Positions 33,385 through 43,071 of a stretch of DNA of 64,000 nt are shown piece after piece (the stretch's first letter is position 1; each line of letters starts with the position of its first letter). Origin of the DNA: Eubacterium xylanophilum ATCC 35991 (GTDB taxonomy: Bacteria; Bacillota; Clostridia; Lachnospirales; Lachnospiraceae); NCBI RefSeq assembly GCF_000518685.1, contig NZ_JAEB01000009.1, positions 1-64,000 of the forward strand, given 5' to 3'. The notes beneath the pieces are model-generated. The model was not told the DNA's origin and searched no databases. It was given only the letters and a program-made list of their open reading frames with translations. The position numbers and the translations under genes were made by a program.

Positions 33385-36300
33385 ATGTTATCTAAACTAA
33401 GTGTTAAGAAACCGTATACTGTCTTAGTTGCGGTTGTACTAATTATCACTCTAGGATACTTGTCGTTCAGGAATATGAGTACTGATTTATTGCCTGATAT
33501 GGATTTGCCGTATGCGATAGTTATGACAACTTATCCAGGTGCCAGTCCGGAGGAAATAGAAAATTCAGTTACCAGACCTGTGGAACAGGGAATGGCAAGT
33601 ATTACCAATGTTAAGCAAGTCAGGTCTATGTCCAATAGCAATTACTCTGTCGTTATTATGGAGTTTAATGACGGAGCTGATATGGACACAGCCACAATCG
33701 ATATGCGAGAGAAACTTGATCAGGTAAGTGCACAGTGGGACGATGCCATCGGAAATCCTACGATTATGAAGATTAGCCCGGACATGATGCCAATCATGGT
33801 TGCGGCACTTGATATCGAGGGAATGGATCGAGTGCAGTTGACAGACAAGGCTAAGAAGGACATTATTCCGGAGCTTGAAAGCGTGGAAGGTGTAGCCAGT
33901 CTCAACGTATCAGGTCAGGTTGACAAGGAAATCAAGGTTATTATCCAACAGGACAAAATCGATGCCATCAACAAGAAGGTTGAGGATGCCATCGAAGGAA
34001 AGATGGAGAAAGCCGGCAAGAAACTCGATAAGGGTAAAGAGAAGATAAAAGATGGAAAGGATACCATCTCGGAGCAGCAGGAAAAAACTGCCGAGAAGTT
34101 TGCCCAAGGAGAGGAAAAGTTAGAAAAATCATCCGCTAAGATTAAAGATACTTTGGAGAAAATCAATGCTGGAATTACTCAGGTTAAGGACCAGGAAAAG
34201 AAAGTATTGGATTCTGAAAAGAAGGTCAAAGCGGGATTGGTTAAGATCAAGACTGAGAAGACAAAGTTGCTTGCAACAATCAAGACTCTGACGACTACTC
34301 AGGCGACCTTGAAGTCAACCAAGGACTCCTATGATAAGCTCGTCAAGCTCAAGGAAGGTCTTGAGGCACAGAGAGATGCCACAGGCGAGACAACTGATAT
34401 CAGAAATCAGCTCAATACAGTAAATGCTCAGATCGGAGTGATCGAAGGAAAGCTCAAGGAGCAGGGAATGAGCGTTGCTGATCTTGGAGCTAAGCTCACA
34501 GAAGTGACCAAGGGATTGGCGCAGGCCAACAAAGGTAAGAAGGCAATCGAGACTCAGGAGACAAAGCTCAACAAGACTTTGACTCAGATTGAGACAGGTA
34601 AGAAGAAGATAATTGCCGGCAAGAACAAGCTGTATATGACTAAGAAAAAGCTCGAGCAGGGTCAGATTAGCATTAATGATGCCAATAATACTCTCAGAAA
34701 GCAGAAAGTCTTAGCTACTATTAAGCTCAGTGTTGCAGAATCAGATATTAAGTCCGGAGAAGCAAAGATTAACGATGCTCTCAAGACATTCAAAGATACA
34801 AAGAAGACAACCAAGGAGAAATCTGACCTAGGTAAGATTATTACTAAGTCAATGGTTGAGGGAATCCTTACTGCTGAGAACTTTGAGATGCCAGCGGGAA
34901 CCATCACGGAGGACAAGACATCTTATCTTGTCAAGGTTGGAGAAAAAGTTGAGTCAGACAAAGATCTTGGAGATATGGTAATTGTGGATATGGGTCTCGA
35001 TGATCTAGATCCAATCAAGTTGTCGGATGTGGCTGATGTTGTTGTATCAGACAACTCAAAAGATGTATTTACAATTATCAACGGAAACCCTGGTATTGCT
35101 ATTGTTGCAGAGAAGTCCACAGGATATTCTACAGGTGACGTATCTAAGAACATTAAGAAGAAATTTGATGAATTGGAGAAAGCTAACAAAGGGCTTTCAT
35201 TCACTCCACTTATGGATCAGGGTGTGTACATTGACATGGTTGTTGACTCTGTCATGGAAAACCTTCTCATCGGTGGTGGACTTGCAATTATCATATTGCT
35301 TTTGTTCCTCTGGGATATCAGACCGACAATCATTGTAGCATGCTCCATTCCTTTGAGTGTGGTTGCAGCGATTGTGGCAATGTATTTCTCAGGAGTAACA
35401 CTGAATATCATCTCACTTTCAGGACTCGCCCTAGGTGTAGGAATGTTGGTGGATAACTCGGTAGTTGTTATAGAGAATATTTTCCGACTCAGAAATGAGG
35501 AAGGATATAGTATGAAGCAAGCGTCTATCGAGGGAGCGAGACAGGTGGCAGGAGCTATCTTGGCATCAACTCTTACAACAGTTTGTGTATTTGCCCCTAT
35601 CGTGTTTACAGAGGGTATAACAAGGCAGCTTTTTGCAGACTTGGCATTGACGCTTGCATATTCATTGCTTGCCAGCCTGATTGTAAGTTTAACTTTGGTG
35701 CCGGCTATGTCACAGGGAATGCTCAGAAAGAAGAAAGAGGGAAGAGTATTCTTTATCGACAAGCTTCAGAAAGTATATGCTAAGCTTCTCAGACCGATGA
35801 TTAGATTTAAGCCGATAGTATTTATCGTTTCTATTGGTTTGTTGGTATTGTTTATTGCGCTTGCAGTTGCCAATGGTACTGCATTTATGCCTGAGATGGG
35901 CGGAACACAGATGACAGCCACAATCTCACCACCTGATGACAACAAGGGAATGGATTCAGACGAATTGAACAAGATATCTAAAGAAGTTATCAAGGTAGTT
36001 GAGGATATTAACGGCGTTCAGACTGTTGGAGCTTTCTCCGGTGGTGCAAGTGTAATGTCCATGTCAAGTAGTGGTGGTGCATCTGTATCAATGTATATCT
36101 TGTTGGATGAAACTACCAAGAGAACTACTAAGGAGATAAAGAGCGAAATCGATGACAAGACCAAGAATTTTAAGTGTAAGGTTGATGTTCAGGATTCAGC
36201 TATTAGCATGGGTTCAGCATTCGGAAGCGGAGTTACTATAGAGGTCAAAGGTAAGGACCTTGACAAACTAAAGCTGATGACTGAAGAAATCATGGATAAA

Positions 36301-37329
36301 ATCCAAGGCGTAAAGGGTGTTGCAGAGGTTTCTAACGGCCTTGAAATAGGACAAAAGGAGTACCGCATCACTGTTAATAAGGCTAAGGCTATGGAGCATA
36401 CGCTCACAGTTGCCCAGGTATTCCAAAAGATTAATGAAAAGATCAAGGAAGCTACGTCTGCTACGACTATTTCCACAGATCTTGATGACTTGGATGTATA
36501 TGTAAGTCATGCGTCAGATTCATCTATGTCTCAGAAGGATCTCAAGAACATGAAGATCGAGTATACAGATACAATGACGCAGAAGACCAAGAAAGTTAAG
36601 CTAAGTAAGATTGCTACTTTTGAGGTTGTTGATGCACCGTCTTCAATCAATCGTAAAGATCAGACGAGATATATGGAAGTGACAGTAAAACTTGATGAAG
36701 ATAGTAATATAGGTCTTGTAAGTGCAGATCTTAAGAAGGCGCTTGAAGACTACAAGGCTCCTGATGGATATAAGTACGAGTTTACAGGAGAGGATAAGAC
36801 AATTAATGAGTCTATGGAACAGGTGGGACTCATGATGGTCTGTGGAGTGTTATTCATGTATTTGATCATGGTTGCTCAATTCCAGTCATTGCTCTCGCCA
36901 TTTATCATCCTCTTCACCATACCACTTGCCTTTACTGGTGGATTTATGGGATTATGGATATCAGGAAGCGAGGTCAGCGTAATCGCCATGATTGGTTTTG
37001 TAATGCTATCAGGTATCATAGTTAATAATGGTATCGTGTTGGTAGATTACATCAATCAGTTGAGAGAAGCCGGAAAATCAAAGATCGATGCCATCGTAGA
37101 AGCCGGAGTGACACGTCTTCGCCCAATTCTTATGACGGCGATCACTACAATCCTTGGACTTGTACCAATGGTTGTAAGTCAGCAAAATGGTTCAGATATG
37201 GTTAGACCAATGGCTATAGTTACAATTGGTGGATTGATATACGGAACACTTTTGACTTTGTTTGTAGTGCCATGTATCTATGCTGCAATCAACAGGAAAA
37301 AGTACAATAAGGAGAGAAAATCCAAATGA
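33385..37329 (+). CDS. RND-family exporter with a large coiled-coil insertion
   Basis: A 1314-residue HAE/SwrC-like RND permease. It has the N-terminal helix with STDLLPDMDLPYAI and the porter segments, and the central bundle includes VGMLVDNSVVVIENIF. A C-terminal bundle follows with MLSGIIVNNGIVLVDYINQL. About 300 residues (roughly 195-500) of Lys/Glu/Gln-rich coiled coil are inserted in the first porter domain, making it longer than the usual ~1050. It probably exports amphiphiles or lipids from a single membrane, with the insertion perhaps spanning the wall. AGGAGG RBS; its stop overlaps murI by 4 bases. Confidence 0.92.
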   Translation: MLSKLSVKKPYTVLVAVVLIITLGYLSFRNMSTDLLPDMDLPYAIVMTTYPGASPEEIENSVTRPVEQGMASITNVKQVRSMSNSNYSVVIMEFNDGADMDTATIDMREKLDQVSAQWDDAIGNPTIMKISPDMMPIMVAALDIEGMDRVQLTDKAKKDIIPELESVEGVASLNVSGQVDKEIKVIIQQDKIDAINKKVEDAIEGKMEKAGKKLDKGKEKIKDGKDTISEQQEKTAEKFAQGEEKLEKSSAKIKDTLEKINAGITQVKDQEKKVLDSEKKVKAGLVKIKTEKTKLLATIKTLTTTQATLKSTKDSYDKLVKLKEGLEAQRDATGETTDIRNQLNTVNAQIGVIEGKLKEQGMSVADLGAKLTEVTKGLAQANKGKKAIETQETKLNKTLTQIETGKKKIIAGKNKLYMTKKKLEQGQISINDANNTLRKQKVLATIKLSVAESDIKSGEAKINDALKTFKDTKKTTKEKSDLGKIITKSMVEGILTAENFEMPAGTITEDKTSYLVKVGEKVESDKDLGDMVIVDMGLDDLDPIKLSDVADVVVSDNSKDVFTIINGNPGIAIVAEKSTGYSTGDVSKNIKKKFDELEKANKGLSFTPLMDQGVYIDMVVDSVMENLLIGGGLAIIILLLFLWDIRPTIIVACSIPLSVVAAIVAMYFSGVTLNIISLSGLALGVGMLVDNSVVVIENIFRLRNEEGYSMKQASIEGARQVAGAILASTLTTVCVFAPIVFTEGITRQLFADLALTLAYSLLASLIVSLTLVPAMSQGMLRKKKEGRVFFIDKLQKVYAKLLRPMIRFKPIVFIVSIGLLVLFIALAVANGTAFMPEMGGTQMTATISPPDDNKGMDSDELNKISKEVIKVVEDINGVQTVGAFSGGASVMSMSSSGGASVSMYILLDETTKRTTKEIKSEIDDKTKNFKCKVDVQDSAISMGSAFGSGVTIEVKGKDLDKLKLMTEEIMDKIQGVKGVAEVSNGLEIGQKEYRITVNKAKAMEHTLTVAQVFQKINEKIKEATSATTISTDLDDLDVYVSHASDSSMSQKDLKNMKIEYTDTMTQKTKKVKLSKIATFEVVDAPSSINRKDQTRYMEVTVKLDEDSNIGLVSADLKKALEDYKAPDGYKYEFTGEDKTINESMEQVGLMMVCGVLFMYLIMVAQFQSLLSPFIILFTIPLAFTGGFMGLWISGSEVSVIAMIGFVMLSGIIVNNGIVLVDYINQLREAGKSKIDAIVEAGVTRLRPILMTAITTILGLVPMVVSQQNGSDMVRPMAIVTIGGLIYGTLLTLFVVPCIYAAINRKKYNKERKSK

Positions 37330-38141
37330 TGCAGGAAACTAAAGCTCCGATAGGAATTTTTGACTCTGGTGTCGGCGGATTGACTGTAGTACGCGAAGTG
37401 ATGAGGCAACTCCCTAGGGAGAGCCTCGTCTACTTTGGTGATACAGCCAGAGTCCCATATGGAAGTAAATCTAAGAGCACAATATGCAAGTACAGTCGAC
37501 AGATTGTGAGATTTTTGCAGACGAAAAACGTGAAGGCGATTGTGGTTGCATGTAATACAGCAAGTGCTTTGGCACTAGATGAGCTCAAGAGTCTTATCGA
37601 TATTCCGATAATTGGTGTTGTGGAACCCGGAGCCATTATGGCTGCCAATACAACAAAGACCAAGAGTATAGGAATCATAGGAACAGAGAGTACTATAAAG
37701 AGTGGTATCTACGACAAGTTTTTGAGAAAGATTGACCCAGATATAACTGTGGTAAGTAAGGCTTGTCCTCTCTTTTGCCCGCTCGTGGAAGAAGGGCTCT
37801 GGGAAGATAGAGTGACAGAGGATATCGCCGGACGGTATTTGCATGAATTAAAGGAGTATGAGATAGACTCCCTTATCTTGGGATGTACCCACTATCCAAT
37901 GCTTCGCAGAACTATTGCAAGAGAAATGGGGGAGGGTGTGACTCTCGTCAATCCGGCATATGAGACGGCCAAAGCGCTGAAAGCTATGCTTGCTTCCCAT
38001 GATCTGCTCAATGATCAGGAGGCTGAGCCAACATATGACTATTATGTCAGCGACGGAGATGAGAAATTCATCTCATTTGCCAACGATGTTCTAACTTGTC
38101 CGGTAAAAGGGGCAAAGATCATAGATATAGAATCTTATTGA
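37326..38141 (+). CDS. murI: glutamate racemase
   Basis: A 271-residue enzyme that makes D-glutamate for peptidoglycan. GIFDSGVGGLTV is the N-terminal signature, VACNTASALAL carries the first catalytic Cys and LGCTHYPML the second; FGDTARVPYG is also conserved. The ATG at 37326 overlaps the RND stop (ATGA), so it is translated in coupling with the exporter. Confidence 0.98.
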   Translation: MMQETKAPIGIFDSGVGGLTVVREVMRQLPRESLVYFGDTARVPYGSKSKSTICKYSRQIVRFLQTKNVKAIVVACNTASALALDELKSLIDIPIIGVVEPGAIMAANTTKTKSIGIIGTESTIKSGIYDKFLRKIDPDITVVSKACPLFCPLVEEGLWEDRVTEDIAGRYLHELKEYEIDSLILGCTHYPMLRRTIAREMGEGVTLVNPAYETAKALKAMLASHDLLNDQEAEPTYDYYVSDGDEKFISFANDVLTCPVKGAKIIDIESY

Positions 38142-38163
38142 TTCGGAATTCAAGGAGGATGTT

Positions 38164-38739
38164 GTGATTAATCTAGAAAAATACAGCGGTAAAAAGTGTG
38201 AATTCAATTACATAAATAAGCAGAAGAAATTTCATGCAATTGTGCTGGTTTTGTTTGTGGTATTTGCATTATTGGTTTTCTTTGCAGGTCTCATGATCAC
38301 ACACACCCGCGCTAATATCTATACAGTTATAAGTATCCTCACGGTTTTGCCGGCAGCCAAGAGAGTTGTCTCTCTGGTTGTAATGGTTCCGAATAAATCA
38401 GTTTCTAAGGATAGAGCGGAACATTTGTCTGCTTTACTTGGAAGTGAAGATGTATTGTTACTTGACTATGTATTTTCATCGCGAGACAAGCTGTTGAGCT
38501 TGGACTATGTGGTTGTTTCAGGAAAGCAAATTATGGGAGTAAAGAGCCAACGCGGATGCGACGAGGCATATATGAAGCAATATCTGTCGGAAACTGTTAG
38601 TAAAATATCTGACAGCTATAGCGTTAAAATATTTGAAAATGATGAGAAATTTGAGAATTTCTACCAAAAGGCGACAGGGAAAAAGGCGGAAGCTGATCAA
38701 GAAAAGGTGGTAGAGCAACTCAAAATCTTGGCGGTATAA
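38164..38739 (+). CDS. membrane protein of unknown function
   Basis: This 191-residue protein has two membrane helices near the N-terminus (about 25-48 and 53-75) and a soluble C-terminal domain (VLLLDYVFSSRDKLLSLDYV). It starts with GTG at 38164 behind AAGGAGGATGTT. It is encoded between murI and a pseudouridine synthase in one transcript. I do not recognise the family with certainty. Confidence 0.7.
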   Translation: MINLEKYSGKKCEFNYINKQKKFHAIVLVLFVVFALLVFFAGLMITHTRANIYTVISILTVLPAAKRVVSLVVMVPNKSVSKDRAEHLSALLGSEDVLLLDYVFSSRDKLLSLDYVVVSGKQIMGVKSQRGCDEAYMKQYLSETVSKISDSYSVKIFENDEKFENFYQKATGKKAEADQEKVVEQLKILAV

Positions 38740-38741
38740 AG

Positions 38742-39671
38742 ATGGTAGAGATAAATATCACAGGTAATCAGGCCGGCCAAAGGCTTGATAAATTGCTGAA
38801 AAAAGTATTGGACAAGGCGCCAAACAGCTTTATCTACAAGATGCTTAGAAAGAAAAATATTAAGCTCAATGACAAAAAAGCTGAAGGCAGAGAAATGCTT
38901 GAAAAAAACGATAATATCAAGATATATCTGGCGGATGAGACTTTTGACAAGTTTTCAAGCATGAGATCTAGAGAAAAAAATATTCAAAATGACACAAAAT
39001 TGCAAAAAGAATGTATCAAAATAGATATTGTATATGAAGATGAGCACATATTGGTGCTCGACAAACCAGCGGGTATGCTCTCTCAGGCAAGTAAAAAGGG
39101 AGAATATTCCTTAAATGGTTTTGTTGCGGACTACATCGGTAGAACGGAAGTTGGATTTACGCCCTCCATATGCAACAGACTTGATAGAAATACAAGTGGT
39201 CTTGTTGTGGCAGGGAAGAGTCTTCTCGGGCTTCAGACAATGTCTGAGCTCATCAAGGAGAGGAGACTGGAGAAGGATTATATTGCGATTGTCGAGGGGA
39301 AAATCCGCGAACCGGGAGAAGTTGAAAAGTGGATGATTAAGGACCGAGAGAATAACAAAGTTGTCCTTTATGACAGTGAAGTAAAGGGGAGTAAGTACTC
39401 GAGAACAGGGTATGAGCCCCTTAAAGTAAGTGATAGATATACCATGCTTAAGATTCACCTATATACCGGTAGAACACACCAAATCAGGAGTCATATGGCT
39501 AGTATCGGACATCCTGTGGTTGGGGATGTTAAGTATGGAAACGGTGGGGCCAGAAGGCAGTTGTTACATTCATATTCACTCAAATTTCCTGAGATGGATG
39601 GAGAATTTGCAGCTCTTTCTGAAAAGGTGTTTTATGCGGAGATTCCGCAAGATATGAAGATTATGGGATAG
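38742..39671 (+). CDS. RluA-family pseudouridine synthase
   Basis: This 309-residue protein has an N-terminal S4 RNA-binding domain (GQRLDKLLKKVLDKAP). The RluA catalytic domain includes ILVLDKPAGMLSQ, CNRLDRNTSGLVV (catalytic Asp) and LYTGRTHQIRSHMA. It isomerises uridine to pseudouridine in rRNA (RluC/RluD-like). The start follows two bases after the previous stop. Confidence 0.93.
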   Translation: MVEINITGNQAGQRLDKLLKKVLDKAPNSFIYKMLRKKNIKLNDKKAEGREMLEKNDNIKIYLADETFDKFSSMRSREKNIQNDTKLQKECIKIDIVYEDEHILVLDKPAGMLSQASKKGEYSLNGFVADYIGRTEVGFTPSICNRLDRNTSGLVVAGKSLLGLQTMSELIKERRLEKDYIAIVEGKIREPGEVEKWMIKDRENNKVVLYDSEVKGSKYSRTGYEPLKVSDRYTMLKIHLYTGRTHQIRSHMASIGHPVVGDVKYGNGGARRQLLHSYSLKFPEMDGEFAALSEKVFYAEIPQDMKIMG

Positions 39672-39700
39672 GCGATAGACTTTTCAAAGGAGGACTATTG

Positions 39701-40246
39701 ATGAAGAAAGCAGTTATGTTTTTTGCTGAGGGTTTTGAGGAAGTTGAGGCTCTCACGACAGTTGATTTGTTAATAAGAGCCGGAGTTGATGTGCAACTAG
39801 TTTCAATTGCGGATTCTGAGATTGTAAAGGGGTCACATGGAATAGGTGTTCAGATGAATGCCAAGATGGGCGACGTAAGCGTGAAAGACATGGATGCGGC
39901 GCTTCTGCCGGGTGGTATTCCGGGAACTCCAAATCTCAAGGCAAGTGAGTTTGTCGGAACATTTATCAAAGACATGTATGCTGCCGGCAAGATTGTTGCC
40001 GCCATATGTGCAGCACCTACTGTATTTGGTTATCTGGGAATCGTTAAGGACAAGAAAGTTACTTCTTATCCCGGAACCGGTGATGACATTCAATGTGCGG
40101 AATATCTCACTGATAAGGTTGTAATTGATGGCAATGTTATTACAAGTCGCGGCGTTGGAACAGCTATTGACTTTGCCCTTGCAATTATAGGACAGCTAGT
40201 TTCAAGTGACGTCGCTGCAAAGATAAAATCAGATATCGTATATTAA
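39701..40246 (+). CDS. DJ-1/PfpI family protein
   Basis: A 181-residue DJ-1 superfamily protein: FAEGFEEVEALTTVDLL holds the conserved Glu, IVAAICAAPTVFG the nucleophilic Cys at the elbow, TSRGVGTAIDFA the C-terminal block. Members act as deglycase/glyoxalase-like or stress proteins. The ATG at 39701 behind AAAGGAGGACTATTG is preferred over TTG at 39698. Confidence 0.92.
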   Translation: MKKAVMFFAEGFEEVEALTTVDLLIRAGVDVQLVSIADSEIVKGSHGIGVQMNAKMGDVSVKDMDAALLPGGIPGTPNLKASEFVGTFIKDMYAAGKIVAAICAAPTVFGYLGIVKDKKVTSYPGTGDDIQCAEYLTDKVVIDGNVITSRGVGTAIDFALAIIGQLVSSDVAAKIKSDIVY

Positions 40247-40257
40247 AGGAGTTATAA

Positions 40258-40782
40258 ATGCATCCCATAAAACATTTTTGTACAATTACAAAACACCGTC
40301 ACTATGTAATTAAGCATTGTTTTTACGCTGGAATTCTCTGGCAAGGCTTGCTTCACGATCTTTCGAAGTACACGCCTACAGAGTTTATTCCCGGCGCAAT
40401 TTATTATGCTGGTGATAAGAGTCCCAACGTGGGCGAGCGAAGAGCCAATGGCTATTCTAAAGCTTGGTTGCACCATCAAGGACGCAACAAACATCATTTT
40501 GAATATTGGCAGGATTATGATCCCAAGACTAGGTTTAAGGAGCCGGTGAAGATGCCTCTTAAGTATGTCAAGGAAATGTTCTGCGACCGTCTGGCGGCCA
40601 GCAAGATTTACTACGGAGATAAGTATACAGAGGATATGCCTCTGGCCTACTTTGAGAAGGGTAAGTATTGCAGGAAGATTCACCCTGAGACTGCGGCATT
40701 GTTGGAGAAATTACTCAAGATGTTAAAGGAGAAAGGTGAGCGCAAGACATTCACATATATTAGACATTTAAAAGACTATTAA
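40258..40782 (+). CDS. DUF5662 family protein
   Basis: This 174-residue protein has a histidine-rich core: ITKHRHYVIKHC, GLLHDLSKYTPTEF, AWLHHQGRNKHHFEYW. The HDLSK and HH motifs resemble an HD-type metal site, so a metal-dependent hydrolase is possible. It matches DUF5662 as I remember it from Lachnospiraceae and phages. It has a strong AAAGGAG site and lies 11 bases behind the DJ-1 gene. Confidence 0.8.
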   Translation: MHPIKHFCTITKHRHYVIKHCFYAGILWQGLLHDLSKYTPTEFIPGAIYYAGDKSPNVGERRANGYSKAWLHHQGRNKHHFEYWQDYDPKTRFKEPVKMPLKYVKEMFCDRLAASKIYYGDKYTEDMPLAYFEKGKYCRKIHPETAALLEKLLKMLKEKGERKTFTYIRHLKDY

Positions 40783-40817
40783 GCAATGATATTTTAGTAA
40801 ATCGAGGTAGAAAATAA

Positions 40818-42167
40818 ATGAAAAAAATGATATGTTATGTAATGATATTTGCTCTTGTAATATCGTTATATAGCGGCGAAAGTATAGGTTATAGAGAAGC
40901 AAAGGCTTTGACTATATTTGATTCTGATGCATTCTCCGGGAGTAATAATAGACCGGGAAGAACATACTATAATCCCACAGGAGAGATGAGGGGAGTTTGG
41001 GTTTGTTTTTATGATTTTGACAAATATCATCTCAAGAATAAATCAGAGACTCAGTTTCGTCTGAATGCAGACAAGATGATGAAAAAAATACGTAATAACG
41101 GATGCAATACTGTATTCTTTCACGTAAGGTCTTTTGATGATGCTGTATGGCAATCGGATACTTTTAAGATGAGTTCCTATATTGCGACAAAGCGACTATC
41201 ATATGACCCACTGTCAATATTGGTAGAGCGTGCTCATAAGTACAAGCTCGCTTTTCATGCGTGGTTCAATCCGTATAGAGTTACTCAAAAGAAGATATTG
41301 AATCCCACACTTCAGTCAACTCAGGATAGAATTGTGAAGGCAGTTAATGAAGTGATACAGGAATACGATGTTGACGGAATTCAGTTTGATGACTATTTTT
41401 TCCCATATTCTTCTCACAAGCAGTACAAAAAGTACAAAGGTATTTCCAAAACAGTTAAAAAGATCTATGTCAACAACATGGTTAAGAGGGTTAGGGGCGT
41501 TATCAAAAACTTTGATTCAAACATAAAGTTTGGAATAAGTCCTGCGGGAAATGTAGAATTGTGTGAATCCATAGGTGCTGACGTGAAGACCTGGATGGCA
41601 AATGATGGATATGTTGATTATATCATTCCTCAGATCTATTGGTCTGACACCTATAGAGTTGGCAAGAAGAATGTGAAAATGTTCAGCAAAAGGCTAAAGC
41701 AGTGGAAGAAACTTCGCAAGACTCCAAATGTAAAACTTGTGATAGGTCTTGGTGTATATAAAACCGGAATCTATGATTCTCTTGACCGCGGTTGGAAGAA
41801 GTCGAGTAAGAATATTGCCAATCAAATCAAGAAAACAAGAAAAGCTAAGCTTAACGGATACTCACTGTTTGCCTTTGATAATTTGTTCTTGAAGTCGTCA
41901 AAAAAGGAAGTCAAGAACATGCTCAAGGCAATTGCCAAGATATCGCTTATCTGCAATCCTATAGGATTCAAAGCGGGAACCAGACGAGCATTTAAAGCTT
42001 CAGTTTGGCCATACGTTCTGACGCAGAGAGTTACTTGGAAATCAAGTAATAAATCTGTTGCAAAGGTTACCAAGAAGGGTATTGTAGTGGCGAAAAAAGC
42101 GGGTGTTTGCACTATTACCGCTAAGAATAAATATACAAAAAAGAAAATCAAGTTGGTTATTCAGTAA
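40818..42167 (+). CDS. secreted GHL10-type glycoside hydrolase with Ig-like domain
   Basis: A 449-residue exported protein: signal peptide (MKKMICYVMIFALVISLYSG), then a GHL10 (DUF187) barrel with MRGVWVCFYDFD, GCNTVFFHVRS, AFHAWFNPYRV, DGIQFDDYFFP, GISPAGN, DYIIPQIYW. A C-terminal bacterial Ig-like (BIG2) domain follows (VTWKSSNKSVAKVTKKG). GHL10 enzymes act on peptidoglycan-like or other glycans outside the cell. A GAGG site (cgaggtag) precedes the start. Confidence 0.92.
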   Translation: MKKMICYVMIFALVISLYSGESIGYREAKALTIFDSDAFSGSNNRPGRTYYNPTGEMRGVWVCFYDFDKYHLKNKSETQFRLNADKMMKKIRNNGCNTVFFHVRSFDDAVWQSDTFKMSSYIATKRLSYDPLSILVERAHKYKLAFHAWFNPYRVTQKKILNPTLQSTQDRIVKAVNEVIQEYDVDGIQFDDYFFPYSSHKQYKKYKGISKTVKKIYVNNMVKRVRGVIKNFDSNIKFGISPAGNVELCESIGADVKTWMANDGYVDYIIPQIYWSDTYRVGKKNVKMFSKRLKQWKKLRKTPNVKLVIGLGVYKTGIYDSLDRGWKKSSKNIANQIKKTRKAKLNGYSLFAFDNLFLKSSKKEVKNMLKAIAKISLICNPIGFKAGTRRAFKASVWPYVLTQRVTWKSSNKSVAKVTKKGIVVAKKAGVCTITAKNKYTKKKIKLVIQ

Positions 42168-42198
42168 CCATTTTTAGAAAGGATAATGTGGAATCAAT

Positions 42199-42906
42199 AT
42201 GGGAATAATATTAATAGCTGTTGGATTAATATTAACGATGGTGGACATCAATGTGGCATCGACCGTAGCTTACCCGGCTTTTAATGTCAATGGTGATGTT
42301 GGAAAATTTGCACTCAGTCCATCTATACAAAAGTATACAGTGGAAAATATTCTCGGAACATCTATTAGATTCGATATATTCTCCGATGTGATTGGACTGG
42401 CGCTGTTGCTCGTAGGAGTTATTCTTGTTATTAAGCATAACAAGCAATACTTTTATGCCATTCCTGTGTGGATTGCGGCAGTTGCAGCTCTTGTATGCCT
42501 GAGGTTTTCCGGATACTTTGAGCAGGGGCCTTGGCTTGTTATATGGATTTTCCTGTCATACTTTGGCTTATTTGCGGCAAAGGTGTTATTGGAGTATATC
42601 ATTCTTTATTCGACCATAATTAGCACAGATGTTCATGTAAATAGAGGAACTAATACTAGAATTCTCTTCTGTTGGTGGATAGGAGTCGGAGCTAGAGTAT
42701 TTATTGTTTTATTGACATTTGTAGGCCATTTTACCGTGGCATATATTTACAAAGGTTTCTTAATTGGGATAGCAATTATCGTTGCTTATAATCTAATTAA
42801 GACGAGAGAATACATAGGGCAGAGTGAAATCATCAAGTTCAAAGAGCGCAAACTTCGTGATAAAAATGGTTGGATTGGCGGAGCTGATGAAAAAACAACT
42901 ATGTAA
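42199..42906 (+). CDS. multi-pass membrane protein of unknown function
   Basis: A 235-residue protein with about six hydrophobic segments (for example MGIILIAVGLILTMVDINVA and VIGLALLLVGVILVI) and a charged C-terminal tail. It follows the GHL10 gene by about 30 bases. No family recognised. Confidence 0.65.
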   Translation: MGIILIAVGLILTMVDINVASTVAYPAFNVNGDVGKFALSPSIQKYTVENILGTSIRFDIFSDVIGLALLLVGVILVIKHNKQYFYAIPVWIAAVAALVCLRFSGYFEQGPWLVIWIFLSYFGLFAAKVLLEYIILYSTIISTDVHVNRGTNTRILFCWWIGVGARVFIVLLTFVGHFTVAYIYKGFLIGIAIIVAYNLIKTREYIGQSEIIKFKERKLRDKNGWIGGADEKTTM

Positions 42907-42992
42907 TACGTTATAAAATTCAAAATTATTATTTGTGAAATAATGACAATTTACATTGTCTCCAAAAGATGATAATATTAAAATCGTTCCTA

Positions 42993-43041
42993 GTAATTAT
43001 TGTTCCCAAGAGGGAATGGCAGGATGCCATAGGATAATTAC
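42993..43041 (+). ncRNA. structured three-way-junction leader
   Basis: GTAATTAT (42993-43000) pairs with ATAATTAC (43034-43041), enclosing two tight hairpins: TTCCC-AAGA-GGGAA (43003-43016) and TGGC-AGGAT-GCCA (43017-43029). It sits 30 bases before the start of a four-gene operon. The compact shape suggests a riboswitch or protein-binding leader. It matches no riboswitch class I recognise. Confidence 0.45.
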
Positions 43042-43071
43042 AAGGGGCGATTATTTATAATAAGGGGGAAT

